Shown here: positions 1 to 11,682 of the stretch, one piece after another | How positions within the stretch are numbered: the first letter of the stretch is position 1 | How the letters are laid out: every line of letters starts with the position of its first letter | Source: Zoroaster sp. YZ-2022 | Taxonomy: Eukaryota > Echinodermata > Asteroidea > Forcipulatida > Zoroasteridae | Direction: 5' to 3' | NCBI GenBank assembly: GCA_029582265.1 | Contig: CM055828.1 | Coordinates: forward strand, 2,153,402-2,217,401 | Length of the DNA: 64,000 nt | Position numbers and translations under genes: made by a program | Notes under the pieces: model-generated | What the model was told of the DNA's origin: nothing | The model's database searches: none | What the model saw: the letters and a program-made list of their open reading frames with translations, nothing else

Positions 1-343
1 GTTGACTTCAGCTTAGACGCTTGACGGAAGGCAACAATCATGAAAATGGCATCTTTTAATAGTATCTCATTTTAGCGCGCTCATTTGTAAAGTAGTGTAT
101 TTTACTCATGCTTTGTTCGCGAAGGTTGGAACGCCGATCTGCTACTGCGTAGTGAAGCACTGGCTAGACTACGCAAGTCTAATTCGCCCTGCATCATGCA
201 GTGAGGGTGTTTCTAGTGACCCAGTAGTAGTTTCGCGATGGATCACATTCATTCTAATGTAGCAGTGCAGGACAGAGTGATCCGATAGCGCCAAACCCAA
301 ATGGAAATCTGTATACCGTGGATGCAAATATTGCAAAGAGAAG

Positions 344-1258
344 ATGCATTGGTGGAATACTTCATTGGTTGACGTGGAGTTGCTGTGTTTCTCTCTCCCA
401 CTGTACCCACCGGGTCGGCCGTTGGTTACAGCTAACGCAAAACCATGTTTTCCTGTATTGGACGAGACACTGGAACTCATTTTATACTCCATCGGTTGTT
501 TGGTGAATCTCTTTACCATAAGCCTGATTTTGAAGGGAAGCAATCGTTCCAAGCCAAGCGGGGGAGAGAGCGTGCCAAGGTTCCTAGTTTTGGTACTTTG
601 CGTGACGGAACTGGTGTTTCTCATGTTTGGAGAGACAGCGTGGCTGGTGAGCTTCATAGCCGGGATGTGGACTGGGGGCATCCCTGTCTACCTTTATGCT
701 GCCTTCGTGGTGTTAACCTGTAGTAGGCTCTCTAAATGCATTGTAGTGGTGATGGGGATTGAGCGCTATCTCAGCATCAAGAAACCCTTCTTCTATGATA
801 ACTCAGTCACGCTCTACCGCATCGGTGTCGTGATTATCGGTACAATTGCTTACTCCGTCTCACTGTCTGGGTTCTTTATTGCCGGTGTGACCACCAGAAC
901 TTGGCAAATTTGCCCGAGTCTGGCTTCTGATCACCGGGACTGCTATAAAGCGAGTTCTGCTAACTCAAGCATTCACCAAAATGAAACAACCTCCCTCTAT
1001 GTCTTTTCCTCCGTAGAAAATGCTTATGATTCTTTTACTCTATTTGAGAGTTTTTGTATGACAGTGATTTTAATATCCTGCAATGTGGTGGTTATTCGAT
1101 GTATGCAGAGACTCAAAGCTCACTTAGCACTTGCTTGTCCAAGGAACAGAGAGGAGTACATGAAACAGATTGACATGATACGGGGAGCACCAGCTGATTT
1201 CTCCCGATTAATGGTAGCTGTGGCGGCCGTCTTTGTAATATGCATACTTCCATATGAG
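344..1258 (+). CDS. GPCR exon 1 (N terminus to TM6)
   Basis: 305 codons encode the extracellular N terminus through TM6, ending in ILPYE before the donor gtgagt. The run is open throughout, with hydrophobic helices spaced as in class A receptors. Confidence 0.9.
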
Positions 1259-4231
1259 GTGAGTGTTTTACTTTCATGAAAACTTTGTAATTTTGTTTTC
1301 ATTTTGTTTTAATAAGTAGGGCGAAGGCCACTATCTTGAATTTTAAAGTGATGAGTAAAATGTCGACATAATTATGCGAACTTAATAATTATGCGTAATT
1401 GCTTGGGACAGGTAACTAGAAACAAATTTTTCATGATAAATCTGACGACCTTGGATTTTGTTTAACCAGTTAACTAGGACGTCACATTAATATAAATAAT
1501 ACTATGATGCAAAAAACAAGACTACGGATCCCTTCTCTTCTTTGTTGTTGGTTCTAAGAAGAACCGCCTGGTGAGAACTCAGAGCTTCTCAGCACCGGTT
1601 CTTCTTAGAACCAATATTCATTACAACTATTGATTTAATTGTGCCCTACATTCATTACAACTACTATATTTTATATGGTGCTACCACATACCTTACTTCT
1701 AACGTACTTCCACCTTGCAAAGCTTCAAATTCTACTTAACTGAAGATTCTACTTAAAGCCATAAACATTGCTCCTGGTGTTTTGTTTCGCATATACTTGC
1801 CACGGGTGTAGATACAGAGAGGGCACATTGGTTGCAAACAAACAAAATATTTAAATAAAATAATTTAAAAAAAAAACCAAACAAACAAAGTATAGGCTTA
1901 GACACGATATACGCCGTATCTCGATCTATCTTCAGTTACGACTTATAGAACTCTCCATAGATCTGCCGTTTCACTGCGTTTGACATGGGTGGAAATAATT
2001 TTCATACCTAACTAAATCAACAGTAAGCCTTGATTCTGCTCGACTGGCGTCAATCCAGTCATTAAAAACCCATCCCATCTAAAACAATAAAATACTTAAA
2101 CTGCAGTGGATGAGGTCCAATCATGTGACAGATCAAATTAAACCTGTGATCTATTTTCAATTTCCGGTGGCCGCTATCGTATAATCCCCAACTGTTTATA
2201 GTCAGCCTTGATGCATGGTGTCGCAATCGTTAAGCCGATGAAAGTCACATGCGATGCACGTTTCGCACGTCTTCCAAATCAAATTTAAAGGGCGAATATC
2301 GTCACGAGTAACAGGGCATGGAATCGAAGCGCTAGTTTTAGATTATGAACTCAGTGACTGAAAATATTACCCCCAGATGATAAGGTCATATTACCCCCAG
2401 ATGATAAGGTCATATTACCCCCAGATGATAAGGTCATATTACCCCCAGATGATAAGGTCATATTACCCCCAGATGATAAGGTCATATTACCCCCAGATGA
2501 TAAGGTCATATTACCCCCAGATGATAAGGTCATATTACCCCCAGATGATAAGGTCATATTACCCCAGATGATAAGGTCATATTACCCCCAGATGATAAGG
2601 TCATATTACCCCCAGATGATAAGGTCATATTACCCCCAGATGATAAGGTCATATTACCCCCAGATGATAAGGTCATATTACCCCCAGATGATAAGGTCAT
2701 ATTACCCCCAGATGATAAGGTCATATTACCCCAGATGATAAGGTCATATTACCCACAGATGATAAGGTCAGATAACCCACAGAGGATAAGGTCATATTAC
2801 CCCAGATGATAAGGTCATATTACCCCCAGATGATAAGGTCATATTACCCCAGATGATAAGGTCATATTACCCCCAGATGATAAGGTCATATTACCCCCAG
2901 ATGATAAGGTCATATTACCCCCAGATGATAAGGTCATATTACCCCAGATGATAAGGTCATATTACCCCCAGATGATAAGGTCATATTACCCCCAGATGAT
3001 AAGGTCATATTACCGTTGCTGCTGCCTAAATGAGCCAGTAGTTTTTTCAGTCACTGTGTTTATCTTAAACTAGGTTATCAATTCCATGCCCTGTTAAAGT
3101 CTGCTCTGTGATCATGACGATACTGTCACTTGCTAGAACCATTGATAATTTAAACCTACATTATTTATATAAATATCATCGAATTCAACTGGAAGTTCGG
3201 TATAAACCGAACGGTAATCACGATTACTTGGTGTGAGTCTAATATGATTCCATAACACCGATCATTTGCCTCTCGAAAAAACAAGAAAAAACATTTCTCT
3301 GAGCTAGCCATTGTTGGACTTGACTCCGTTGCATTACGACAGAGCCCTAGTTAGTATGAATAATTGGTGTAAGAGCTAATAGCCTTGTTTGGTTGTTTTC
3401 CAGCATTCGTGCTCGAGATGAGCATGAAATTACAAAATCTTTGTCTATTTAGTAAAGTTATAGTTATATATCCATAGGGATGTTATTATTGGGCAGACCG
3501 ACTCCATTTTGGAATAGCTTGTACAGCTACGTGCTAACATAAGAGTTTCTTCATATTATACAAATGCAAACGCCACTGCGCTGATGTTTATTTAGTAGGC
3601 AAAGAACGTACAGCTGAAATACAGGGAAAGAATTAGCCTATCTTGTGTTGGCCTTAGCCTACCCATATAGCATAGGCCTATCTGTCGTAATGCAGCCACG
3701 GCGGGTCGGGGGTGGCAAAGGGGCATGTCCTTCCTTTTATCGCCGTGTACGTAAATTTACCATACGTTTCTGAGTTTGCCCCTTTTTTGCAGTGTGCCCC
3801 GCCCCCTTTCGAGACCCTGTATCCGCCCATGATGCAGCCATTTTAAGGAAGTCCAGCCATGGCTACTCCCTGGTATTTGCATACTCTTCAATAAACTGCA
3901 ATAAACTAGTTTTAAAAAAGTATCACTTTCCGCCATTTTCTTACAGATTCGTAGGTTTTCAAATCAACTTGACCTATGGCCATCTTCCACCATGGACTAT
4001 ATTGCCGTGCGTCTGTATTTTAGTACGTGCGTTATCAACCCACTGATGTATGGAATATTTCGTCGAAAGGTTCGCAAAAAAATCAAGGAAAGAACAATGA
4101 AATTCCTACGGCGAGTCTGCTGCTGCTGTAAGACCACAAATAAAGTGCGACCTCTAGAGTCGATAAATCTGGAACAGTGGCAGCTTCCACCAACCGTTTC
4201 TGGATCATTGGTTGAGTCCACTGCCACGTGA
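344..4231 (+). CDS. Prostanoid (prostaglandin E)-like class A GPCR, two exons
   Basis: Plasma-membrane seven-helix receptor, 399 aa, joined from 344..1258 and 3947..4231. The donor is GAG|gtgagt and the acceptor ttacag|ATT, both phase 0. TM1 is about residues 43-64, TM2 79-103, TM3 113-136 with ERY at 140-142 in place of DRY, TM4 160-182, TM5 231-253, TM6 288-304 and TM7 323-341 with NPLMY at 336-340. Prostanoid hallmarks are the GMWTGG stretch before TM3, the PFFY after ERY, an ICP in extracellular loop 2, and an Arg in TM7 (R327, in AVRLYF) at the place of the prostanoid carboxylate-binding Arg. An intron at the end of TM6 is typical of vertebrate prostanoid receptor genes. Possible N-glycosylation sites are N5, N207 and N213. 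The cytoplasmic tail begins with basic residues and has a Cys cluster that may be palmitoylated. The usual Cys at the top of TM3 is absent (Tyr116). The ligand is inferred, not shown. The start is the ATG giving the shortest N terminus before TM1. Confidence 0.88.
2285..3131 (+). mobile_element. TTAA-ended MITE (family AGGGACAATA) with expanded interior
   Basis: Lies in the GPCR intron. The left end starts TTAAAGGGCGAATATCGTCAC and carries ACAGGGCATGGAATC and CTCAGTGACTGAAAA. The right end holds the inverted counterparts (TTTTCAGTCACTGTG, ATTCCATGCCCTGTTA, ATGACGATACTGTCAC). Shorter relatives lie at 56695-56918 and 62118-62324. The last bases at the right end have decayed. Confidence 0.75.
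2366..3014 (+). repeat. 24-bp minisatellite, about 27 units, inside the MITE
   Basis: The unit is about ATTACCCCCAGATGATAAGG plus TCAT. Some units lack one C (23 bp) and one region carries substitutions (2752-2790). Because 24 is a multiple of three, both strands show long meaningless open frames. The relative at 56695 has a single copy of this unit at the equivalent place. Confidence 0.95.
3947..4231 (+). CDS. GPCR exon 2 (TM7 and tail)
   Basis: Begins after ttcttacag with IRRFSN, continues through TM7 (AVRLYFSTCVINPLMY), a basic helix-8-like segment and a CCCC-containing tail, and ends at TGA 4229-4231. It joins exon 1 in phase 0. Confidence 0.88.
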   Translation: MRRFSNQLDLWPSSTMDYIAVRLYFSTCVINPLMYGIFRRKVRKKIKERTMKFLRRVCCCCKTTNKVRPLESINLEQWQLPPTVSGSLVESTAT

Positions 4232-4558
4232 TCGAAACCTCTCAGAAACTTTCACCATTTCATTGACCATATCCAGATATTGTATTTCTGATGTATTTAT
4301 GTTGATCAAAGAAACGATCACCAAAATTCAGTTTCAACGCCTTTGGCGTTCCATATAGAACAACTGGCTACAGAAAGGATCGGCTTGTAATGTCCAATTT
4401 TTATAATCACATGTAGTTTTGCCTACACCATGAGAAATCCTTCTCTTCAACCGTGTATAGCTTGGGTTTGATTTCGGATCATTGTTGTGTAGGCAAAACG
4501 ACAGGATTATTTTATAGAAATTGGACATAATACAAACCGATCCATAATGTAGCCAATT

Positions 4559-4559
<1 letters not shown>

Positions 4560-4645
<86 letters not shown>

Positions 4646-4983
4646 TGGACTTATATTGCGCACGTATCCACCAAACTGGTGCTCAAGGCGCATTATATTA
4701 TTACCCCTGTTCATCAGGCTCATAAATCATTCCTGAAACCATCTCAGCTCCCTGGGGAGTATACAGCTCAAATACTGCCATTACAGCGCATATAGGGCTA
4801 ATCAAACACAACAACCAACTCTGTCCTCATAGGTACCTATTTACCTCTGGGTGGAGAGAAGCAGTAAAGTGTCTTGCTCAAGGACACAAGCACCCCGGTC
4901 GCGGCTGGGATTCGAACCCACATTCTGACGACTCAGCCATCAGAACACAAATCCGATGCACTAAACCGCTCGACCCATGGCAC
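4560..4983 (-). mobile_element. tRNA-derived SINE with (ATT)n tail
   Basis: Read on the minus strand, it begins with a tRNA-like head: GCCATGGGTCGAGCGGTTTA as an A-box region and GGGTTCGAATCCC as B box. A unique body follows (CTGGGTGGAGAGAAG, CTCCCTGGGGAGTATACAGC on plus) and it ends in a long AAT/ATT run at 4560-4645. The copy at 34861 has the same layout. Confidence 0.85.
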
Positions 4984-5762
4984 TTGGGTAATAATTTTTT
5001 GTGGTTGTGCAATTTTGTGATTTGGTATGATATGAAAAGAAATCTCATGAGAAAAAAACGTTTCATCGAAGATTTCTCTCTCCAACGAATTTGTTCGTGG
5101 TGAAAAAAAAAGAGTTCAGAAAAAAGTGTCTGTATGGCTAAATATGTATGTGTTCTGTCCGGACGTCTACGGATATTGAAACCCAGTTACCGTACACTAT
5201 GGTTAATGAACATTATTGTTTATCAAAATTACATCCCACATTGTGTACAGGCCAATTATTGTCAATTTGTTTGGTATTCTGCTCGTTCGCATGACTTATT
5301 GGCTGCAACATGAATATAATTGAGTTCTGTGGAACATTCGTCCATTCGCCTTATCAAATCTGATGTAGGCCCATAATGTACATTCGTTTATTTTTTCTTC
5401 AAAACTATATTCTTCATGTTTGACAAATGCACACAATTGGAAGTTTTTTTAAATATATATTTACATGATGTTTTAATACAATAAACAATAAATGGTGGTG
5501 AAAAAATTTGGACCTTTGTTGAGTTTCTAAACATATCTTAAAATATTACCTCCATCTCATATGTATTTAAAGGGTATTAAATATTCCCTCAGTGTACGTT
5601 TTGTAAACTAGTAGCTTTGTTTAGATCATGGGGTGAACGAACCCTTTAAGTTATCATATTACTCTGTGGCTTTGTCGCAAAAGTTGGACAAAAAACTGGT
5701 TTTAGTTGACATGCGAAGTTAAAAACAAAATAAACGGCATGATAAACCATTGTGATTTACAA

Positions 5763-5767
<5 letters not shown>

Positions 5768-5839
<72 letters not shown>

Positions 5840-5880
5840 ATGTATATATATGTATATATATGTATATATGTATATATTAT
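5768..5880. repeat. TA/TATG microsatellite
   Basis: Nearly pure TA with TATG interruptions. It explains the tyrosine/isoleucine-rich open frames seen on both strands. Confidence 0.95.
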
Positions 5881-6205
5881 GTATATGTAAAAATGTAAAA
5901 ATGTTGATAATATACAATATTCTCGTCTGAGGTTTAAATAAATTGGAGAAACCGTCTGTCGATTGTCTGCGCCTATTCGTGTAGGACGCACTATAGCCTA
6001 GGTCTACAACAACAATTTGATGAAATTTTATAACTTTTATGATCTTGAGAATCAAATGGTAGAATGGTATAGACTGGAAAATTAACAGCGTTTTCAAGGT
6101 TGTCCTCTGCACGACGCCGTCGTCATAGCTGGCTATTCATTACAACACATAACCTCAAATTTCCTGCGTTTTACGGCCTTTTGTTAAAGACTCGGACGGA
6201 GGCAT

Positions 6206-6302
6206 TTAGAGCCGCGTTTGTTGTTGACGCTTTGCCCGCGCCATGTTGGTAAGAACCATGGCCGCAATTATCTCTTTCCAGTAGGTCTCTTCAGCGTCAG
6301 AG
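6206..6302 (-). CDS. MKX: MKX exon 5 (C-terminal motif, stop)
   Basis: 97-nt exon after acceptor tatattttag. It encodes SDAEETYWKEIIAAMVLTN then MARAKRQQQTRL and TAA. The YWKEI..AM.LTN motif is the conserved Mohawk C-terminal region. Phase 2 matches exon 4. Confidence 0.85.
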
Positions 6303-9300
6303 CTAAAATATAAGATGATCAAAAGGAATTCACATCCAGTCTTAAGTCCAAGAATGAGTGGCGTGTATTTTCGAGGGTTTGCACAATAATTTTAGCGAGC
6401 ATATATTTAAATGAAAATTTTTTTTAAATATTGTTTTCAAGAGAAACTCCAAACCCTCCAAACGTTCACTCCAACATTTATAACATTCGTTCATATGCAT
6501 AGGCCTGGCCTAGCATGCGTTTGTATGTTTATGCGAACTGATGAAATATGTATAAAGACAGTTTGGTCACCACCAAAAGGCTTTTGTAATATTTAACTCA
6601 CGTTTGATACATGGCGTCTTTGCTTTGGTGCGTCTGACTGGCTGACTTGTAATGCCCAGGAATACCCACTTCTGAAAAAATGAATAATTCCATATGAAGC
6701 AGTTATCATAAATATTCCCTTGATACAGGACTATACTTTCTTTGGTAGTATAATGCACTTATATTATTGTAGGCCTATCATTGTGTTTCGAAGTAGAATA
6801 ACATGCTGCAAAATTATTATCAACTTGAAGGAAATTTCAAGAAATATTTTTTTAATAGTAGGATCAAATTAGCATCAGTCCCTTCTAACGTTCAAGCATT
6901 TACTGTATTTCTCAAAAGTATCGAACTTTTCAAGTATTCCACTGCAAACTGACAACTTTGGATTGCAATGACATAAATTTTTGATGGAGTTAAACAAATT
7001 ACTGAACTATTAATTTCAAAATCATCTTGTAGTATCATTATAATAGTCATACCATATGAGTAACACCCGTCTCGGAACAAGGACCGGGAACCGTCTCTCA
7101 CTGAACTATTGCTAGAACTACTCGTTACGTCCTCGTAATCATGCGAACCAATCGACCCGGACTCATTAAACATCTGCATCGTTGGGGGCGTCTTTTCCTC
7201 AATCAGGTGGATTCCGGTCTGGTACTCTAGTCGGTGATGCTGGATTGAATCATTGAGGTATCTGTGAAGAATACTTTGCTTGAATTTATGCAAATGCACC
7301 ATCTCGGCGGTGAACGCATCGATTGGAGTTGGAGGCCGAAGGGCACGTTGAGTGTCTACATTCACCGTAGAGGGCGTGATGGGTGAGCTGGATTGGTTGT
7401 TGATAGGCGGACATGGTTCAACTTTGGCTTGGGTGATGATGAGAGGATACTGTTGTACAACATGGCTGTCTGTTTCAGTCAAAATTAATGATAAATGTGT
7501 GTTAATTAAAACGCCTGAAAGAGTCAAGTTCAACATAATACTATAATTATAGGCATATTTCTGAATGCAAATCGCATTTTTGAGTGTCATGCAATTTCAT
7601 TCAGCTCAAAATAAGGCGACGAGAACATAAATAGACTGGTATCTTTATTAAGTGTTTGATCCACGTAAACGTTATACCATGATGTCCGGGGACATGACAA
7701 AGGTGGCTGCCTTAAGTGAGTTTGACAATGAAAACATTGGCCTACCACATGTTCCCATATTTTCTGCCTCGTCGTCTACCGACCAAGAGCTCATTACACT
7801 AGGCCGTTCTGCATCGTGTGATGCTTGCTTGTTGTATAGCTTGGTTCTCTTACTCCAGGTAAGACCAGGCTGACGTACCGTGTTCTTCAGACGGCGTCTG
7901 GCGTTGGCGAACCAGTTGGAGACCTAAAATATATCATGTCAAAATATTTATTGTACTATTTGGTAAACATTTCTTTTCAAAGCCTTGGAGTACTTTCAAA
8001 GACTTGGAGTCTGTGAAGAAATTTAAAAAAATGCTTGTAATATAACTGCAACTGCATCGTACCCGGTGGTGTCAATTTTATTCTTCCATAATGTTCATAA
8101 TTGGGTTGTGATTGTGTTGGGTGGCTTATTGGACCCTAGTCCGGGAAAAGTGTCCACACAGGTCTCCCTATCGACCGAGTGCGTAATTTGGGTGTGCATT
8201 GCTAGAAAAAAAAATTCTGACTTTTGGTGTCATGCATGTATGCCAGACGTCATCGTCAGGCGATCTTTCATACATAAACAGGAACTCTCGTTGACTGATA
8301 TCAAGATACAAGCACGCGTCTGCCACAATCCATCAACAATTTGCATTAGTCGAAAATTGATGAGTATAGGATTTGACGTACACTAATCGTCTGAATGGAT
8401 TTCGGGTTATTTGGATATCAAAATGATTGACTGTCTAGTTTTGAATTACAAATAACAGGGAGCTAAAAAAGTAGTGTTTTTGTTTTTGTTTTAGTTTGTT
8501 TGTTTGTTTGTTTGTTTGTTGTTGTTTTTTTTAAAGTAAAGTGAATGGAAAATATTTATAATACTGTGGATTAATGGCTGGGAGAAGGAGGCTATGAACA
8601 TATTTTTGTTGAATTTGTAGGAGAAATGTGCCAGAATATTGTCTGTTTATCTCAACGAATCTCATCAAAGTGCTTGGGTCTTTGCCTCATGTTAACCTTG
8701 ATGACTCCTCAAACTCAAAGTCCTTCAAAATGTTCATATCACTGTTATTATTCTCAGCCTTTTGGTTGCGGTTGTCTTGAGTGAAGTATGGAGAGGAGAC
8801 GGATGCGTTATTCCAGTGTCATTCTTGCTCGCAAATCGGGAAAATTCAAGGATAAAAGCTTCCGTTCGCGTAGTAAACGAAGCGTGTTTTTATTTAATAC
8901 CTGTGTGAGAGTCATCTCTGAGCTAACAGCCAAGGCAAGTTTCTCCTCCTTGGTCGGGTACGGGTTTTCTCTGTTATCGTATAACCAGGACTTGAGCGGC
9001 TTCGTCATGTCATGTAGGGTTCTTCGCCACTTATGGCTTGGTTGGTCTAGTAGAGTGCTGTGTCGTCTTTTACAAAATACCCCCAACATTAATAGAAAAT
9101 AATTGAAATCTGTTAATCAAAAGTGACATTATTTATTTCTGGGAAAGGGGTATGGGACATTCGAAATATAATTTTTTTTTTTTTTTATCAGGTTTTGTCT
9201 GCGGTGTTTTGTGGTACGATGGTGACAATTGTCAAGTAACGGAAACGAGTACTGGACCTACCAGGGCTAACTGAAACTGAGCGGGGGACACAGTGCCTCG

Positions 9301-11682
9301 TGCCCCACCCATAGTTACGCCACTCTGGGGCCACAGGGGCACTGAAATGTGAACCTGTTGTCTTTGAAAGTTCGAATTTTCTGTGGAGCCACCAACCCCC
9401 ACCCAACCCCGTACCCTCACCCTCCCTCCCCATCCCGTAGCTACAACAATAGTCGGCTATTTCTTTTCAGCGCATTCTATGGACACCAGAATGGTAGATT
9501 TCACAATCACTATATTCACTGCAAATGTTCCGGTCTTCTTAGAATTCTATTCTGATAACAGTGGTTTGACCTCTGACGACCAGTTCCAACAAAAAGAGAC
9601 TTTAGACCTTTATATTCTACGTGATCGTTATATCTTGCTAGCGGAAGTTTTAACTCCACTAGGAACAATTAAATTGTCACAAACAGTTATAATTATGTCT
9701 ATTGTGTGATCGTGAAGATATAAAGCATTATACTTTTGAGGTAGCCACAGCTTAACACAGTATTCTGGTAGATAAAATTATACTCACCACGATTTTAGAA
9801 AAACTCCAACTATGATTTCAATAATTTATTGCGCTAGCTAGCATAAAAACATAACTCTCCGGCCGTATCGGTTGAGTACTTATACGTGTCCGATGTGTTG
9901 TATAGTACTGCAATTGATATGCACGTGATCAACTACACTACAAACACTACATACACCATTGGTGTTTATATTAGGCAACTCGCACAATATAAACACCGTG
10001 GAAGAATAAAGTTGACATCACTATAGTGTTATTTTAACACCTCAGTTTTTGCAGAGTACCAGCAGACTACTCCTCCCAAGATTCAGTCACAACGAATACA
10101 TTATTAACGACCACACAATTTAGCTATGATTTTACAGGGCTATTTGATGATGATTGTTTTGCTCACCTAAAAATAAACAACAGCAGAATATCACTTCATT
10201 GTCCTCAATATTTCTGTGTAAAAATGTCCTACTATACATTGGGATTTACATTGTTCAGTATACAAGTCAAAACTCCCACGGGGCTAACGACGGGGTTTCT
10301 TCGGAATTAATAAATAAGTTTGTCTCAAAACGACTTCAACCACGCGAACCATGCTTTGCACCAAACTGTTTCCAATGTCATCATTGATAACACTCATGTA
10401 GTCTGATGACGGCCCAATGGCCGGGCCCCAGACGCCAGGTAAAATATGATGACGTCTGAGGTTTCGAACATAACCCGTATGAACAGTAAATATTACAACA
10501 CCTGCGCGCGCAGTTTATATGAATTCCATCTGTAAACTTCACTTAGTTCTTAAAGAAGTTTCAAGTTTACCTTTTAAAATATTGTTATTGTTGTAAATAC
10601 AAGTGTGTCCCGTTTATCCGTGAGTAACTTTATGTATGGTGTATTCTGAATAAGTTTTGTGATACAGTGCTTTGAAAATTTGCAAGATTTAATGACCTAA
10701 AACTGTACTGAAAGTCATCGGAATTCTGGTAGTAGCATTCCCATGTTTGACTCTCCAAGTTCACTGGTCCCCTACTAACGTACAGATACTGCCGTGTTTT
10801 CTCAACACAAGAAGGTGACTCTGAGGTCGACTAGCAAGGACTTTAGTGTATTTTTAGCCCCCTACGCTCCATCTCTATAAAAAATGTTAATGATAATCGT
10901 CATCTGAAAACAAATATTTCCTTGGATATTATTACGCTGTTATGCTTTCAATTTGTGAAAGCATGTTTATGGTAATTTATTTGACCTGTTCTGTCTGCAG
11001 TTCCTCTGCTCTTTGTTTGTTTGTTTGTTTCAACTAATATCTAAGGAAGGAGTGGATATTGTCGTACTTTAAAACAATGGAAACACAGCCGATTAACAAA
11101 ACAAAGAACTTTCAGCCTGTGAAACATTAAATAAGTTCGTTGCAATATACACCGTATTTCATATAAATGGAAAAGTATAAAATGGAACAGTTTTAAAGTT
11201 TGGAATAACAATCTTCTAAAAACAACCATGAAACAACATTGAAAGTTCATGTTTACACAAATAATACTGTTTGTTTGCTTGTTGTTGTTTGTTTGATTTG
11301 GTAAGTTTAAAAACAAATACCTGCATCCTCGTGTACTGCTCCTAACACCTGCTAGCTCCTTTCCTCTTTCTTTCTTGACATGGTTGAGATCATGATTTAT
11401 ACAGCTAGACTCACACATTGACAAGTCATCATGCTCATGACTTTCTCTGGAAGTTGAATTCAGCGTTTGTGGTCCTGTCGGTGAGTCACGGAAGGTTTCG
11501 TAGCTTATGTTCCGTTCGTGCGGTGATTTCGTTTGCGATGAGCAATATATTCTGTTGTGCGTCTCGACGTCTGACTTGGGCAATATCTGAGACTGTTCTG
11601 GTTCATTCACAAGTTCACGGTGATTGATTCCACAAACTTGTTGGATCAGCTGGTGGGTCGACGACTCTTCCACTGCAAACAT
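6206..11682 (-). CDS. MKX: Mohawk homeobox transcription factor (TALE class)
   Basis: Nuclear DNA-binding protein of about 398 aa, joined on the minus strand from 11682..11321, 9057..8901, 7923..7746, 7469..7067 and 6302..6206. Splice phases agree at every junction (2, 0, 1, 2). The homeodomain spans exons 2 and 3: a helix-1 stretch with PLKSWLYDNRENPYP, whose PYP is the three-residue TALE loop insertion, then helix 3 VSNWFANARRRLKNTV. This helix and the following RQPGLTW and KLYNK are typical of Mohawk rather than Iroquois. Downstream, LHRYLNDS in exon 4 and TYWKEI..AM.LTN in exon 5 match Mohawk-specific motifs. In vertebrates MKX is a repressor or regulator of muscle and tendon differentiation; the role here is inferred by homology. 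An upstream in-frame ATG at 11715 would add 11 residues. The exon 3 donor is the least certain boundary. Its 5' end faces MYO3. Confidence 0.92.
7067..7469 (-). CDS. MKX: MKX exon 4 (linker with LHRYLNDS motif)
   Basis: Acceptor gaaacag|ACAGCC, donor GACGG|gtgtta in phase 2. Contains a proline-rich stretch, HKFKQSILHRYLNDS, and a Ser-rich segment. The open frame continues to 6892 without the donor, but that tail is AT-rich and unlike Mohawk. Confidence 0.82.
7746..7923 (-). CDS. MKX: MKX exon 3 (recognition helix)
   Basis: Starts after tattttag with VSNWFANARRRLKNTVRQPG and continues LTWSKRTKLYNK and ERPSV. The 3' edge is set at a weak donor (TGTG|gtaggc) because it gives phase 1, matching exon 4. 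A donor at CATG|gtataa would not fit the phase. Confidence 0.85.
8901..9057 (-). CDS. MKX: MKX exon 2 (homeodomain helices 1-2)
   Basis: 157 nt after acceptor gacacag and before donor CAG|gtatta. Encodes KWRRTLHDMTKPLKSWLYDN, the PYP insertion and EMTLTQ. One leading nucleotide completes the codon split from exon 1. Confidence 0.92.
9058..11320 (-). other. MKX intron 1
   Basis: No coding or RNA gene seen. It contains a GC-rich repeat-like stretch (about 9280-9440) and AT-rich filler. Enhancers could be present but none is recognisable by motif. Confidence 0.5.
11321..11682 (-). CDS. MKX: MKX exon 1 (N-terminal region)
   Basis: Starts MFAVEESS (ATG 11682; alternative ATG 11715) and ends GATGCAG|gtattt in phase 2. 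The N terminus is hydrophilic and poorly conserved. It is placed by the phase match with exon 2 and by lying upstream in the same direction. Confidence 0.7.

Larger units (their letters stand above)
1259..3946 (+). other. GPCR intron: MITE and noncoding
   Basis: Apart from the MITE and its minisatellite, the 2.7-kb intron holds no convincing coding or RNA gene. A short inverted repeat around 1543-1615 (GGTTCTAAGAAGAACC and its counterpart) could form a hairpin. Confidence 0.7.
4232..6205. other. Intergenic region between the convergent GPCR and MKX genes
   Basis: The GPCR (plus) and MKX (minus) converge here, so both 3' UTRs should lie in it. It contains a SINE, a TA microsatellite and AT-rich filler. 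AATAAA motifs occur near 5482-5492 but are far from the GPCR stop, so no polyadenylation site is assigned. Confidence 0.5.

Noticed and set aside
2351..2571. Open frames of repeating 8-residue units on both strands
   Set aside because: They are translations of the 24-bp minisatellite, a multiple of three, and have no gene context.
2366..3014. CRISPR-like regular array
   Set aside because: Units are directly adjacent with no unique spacers, and the sequence is animal genomic DNA.
6892..7066. Extension of MKX exon 4 to its open-frame stop
   Set aside because: The tail is AT-rich and unlike Mohawk, while the donor at 7067 joins in phase to the conserved exon 5.
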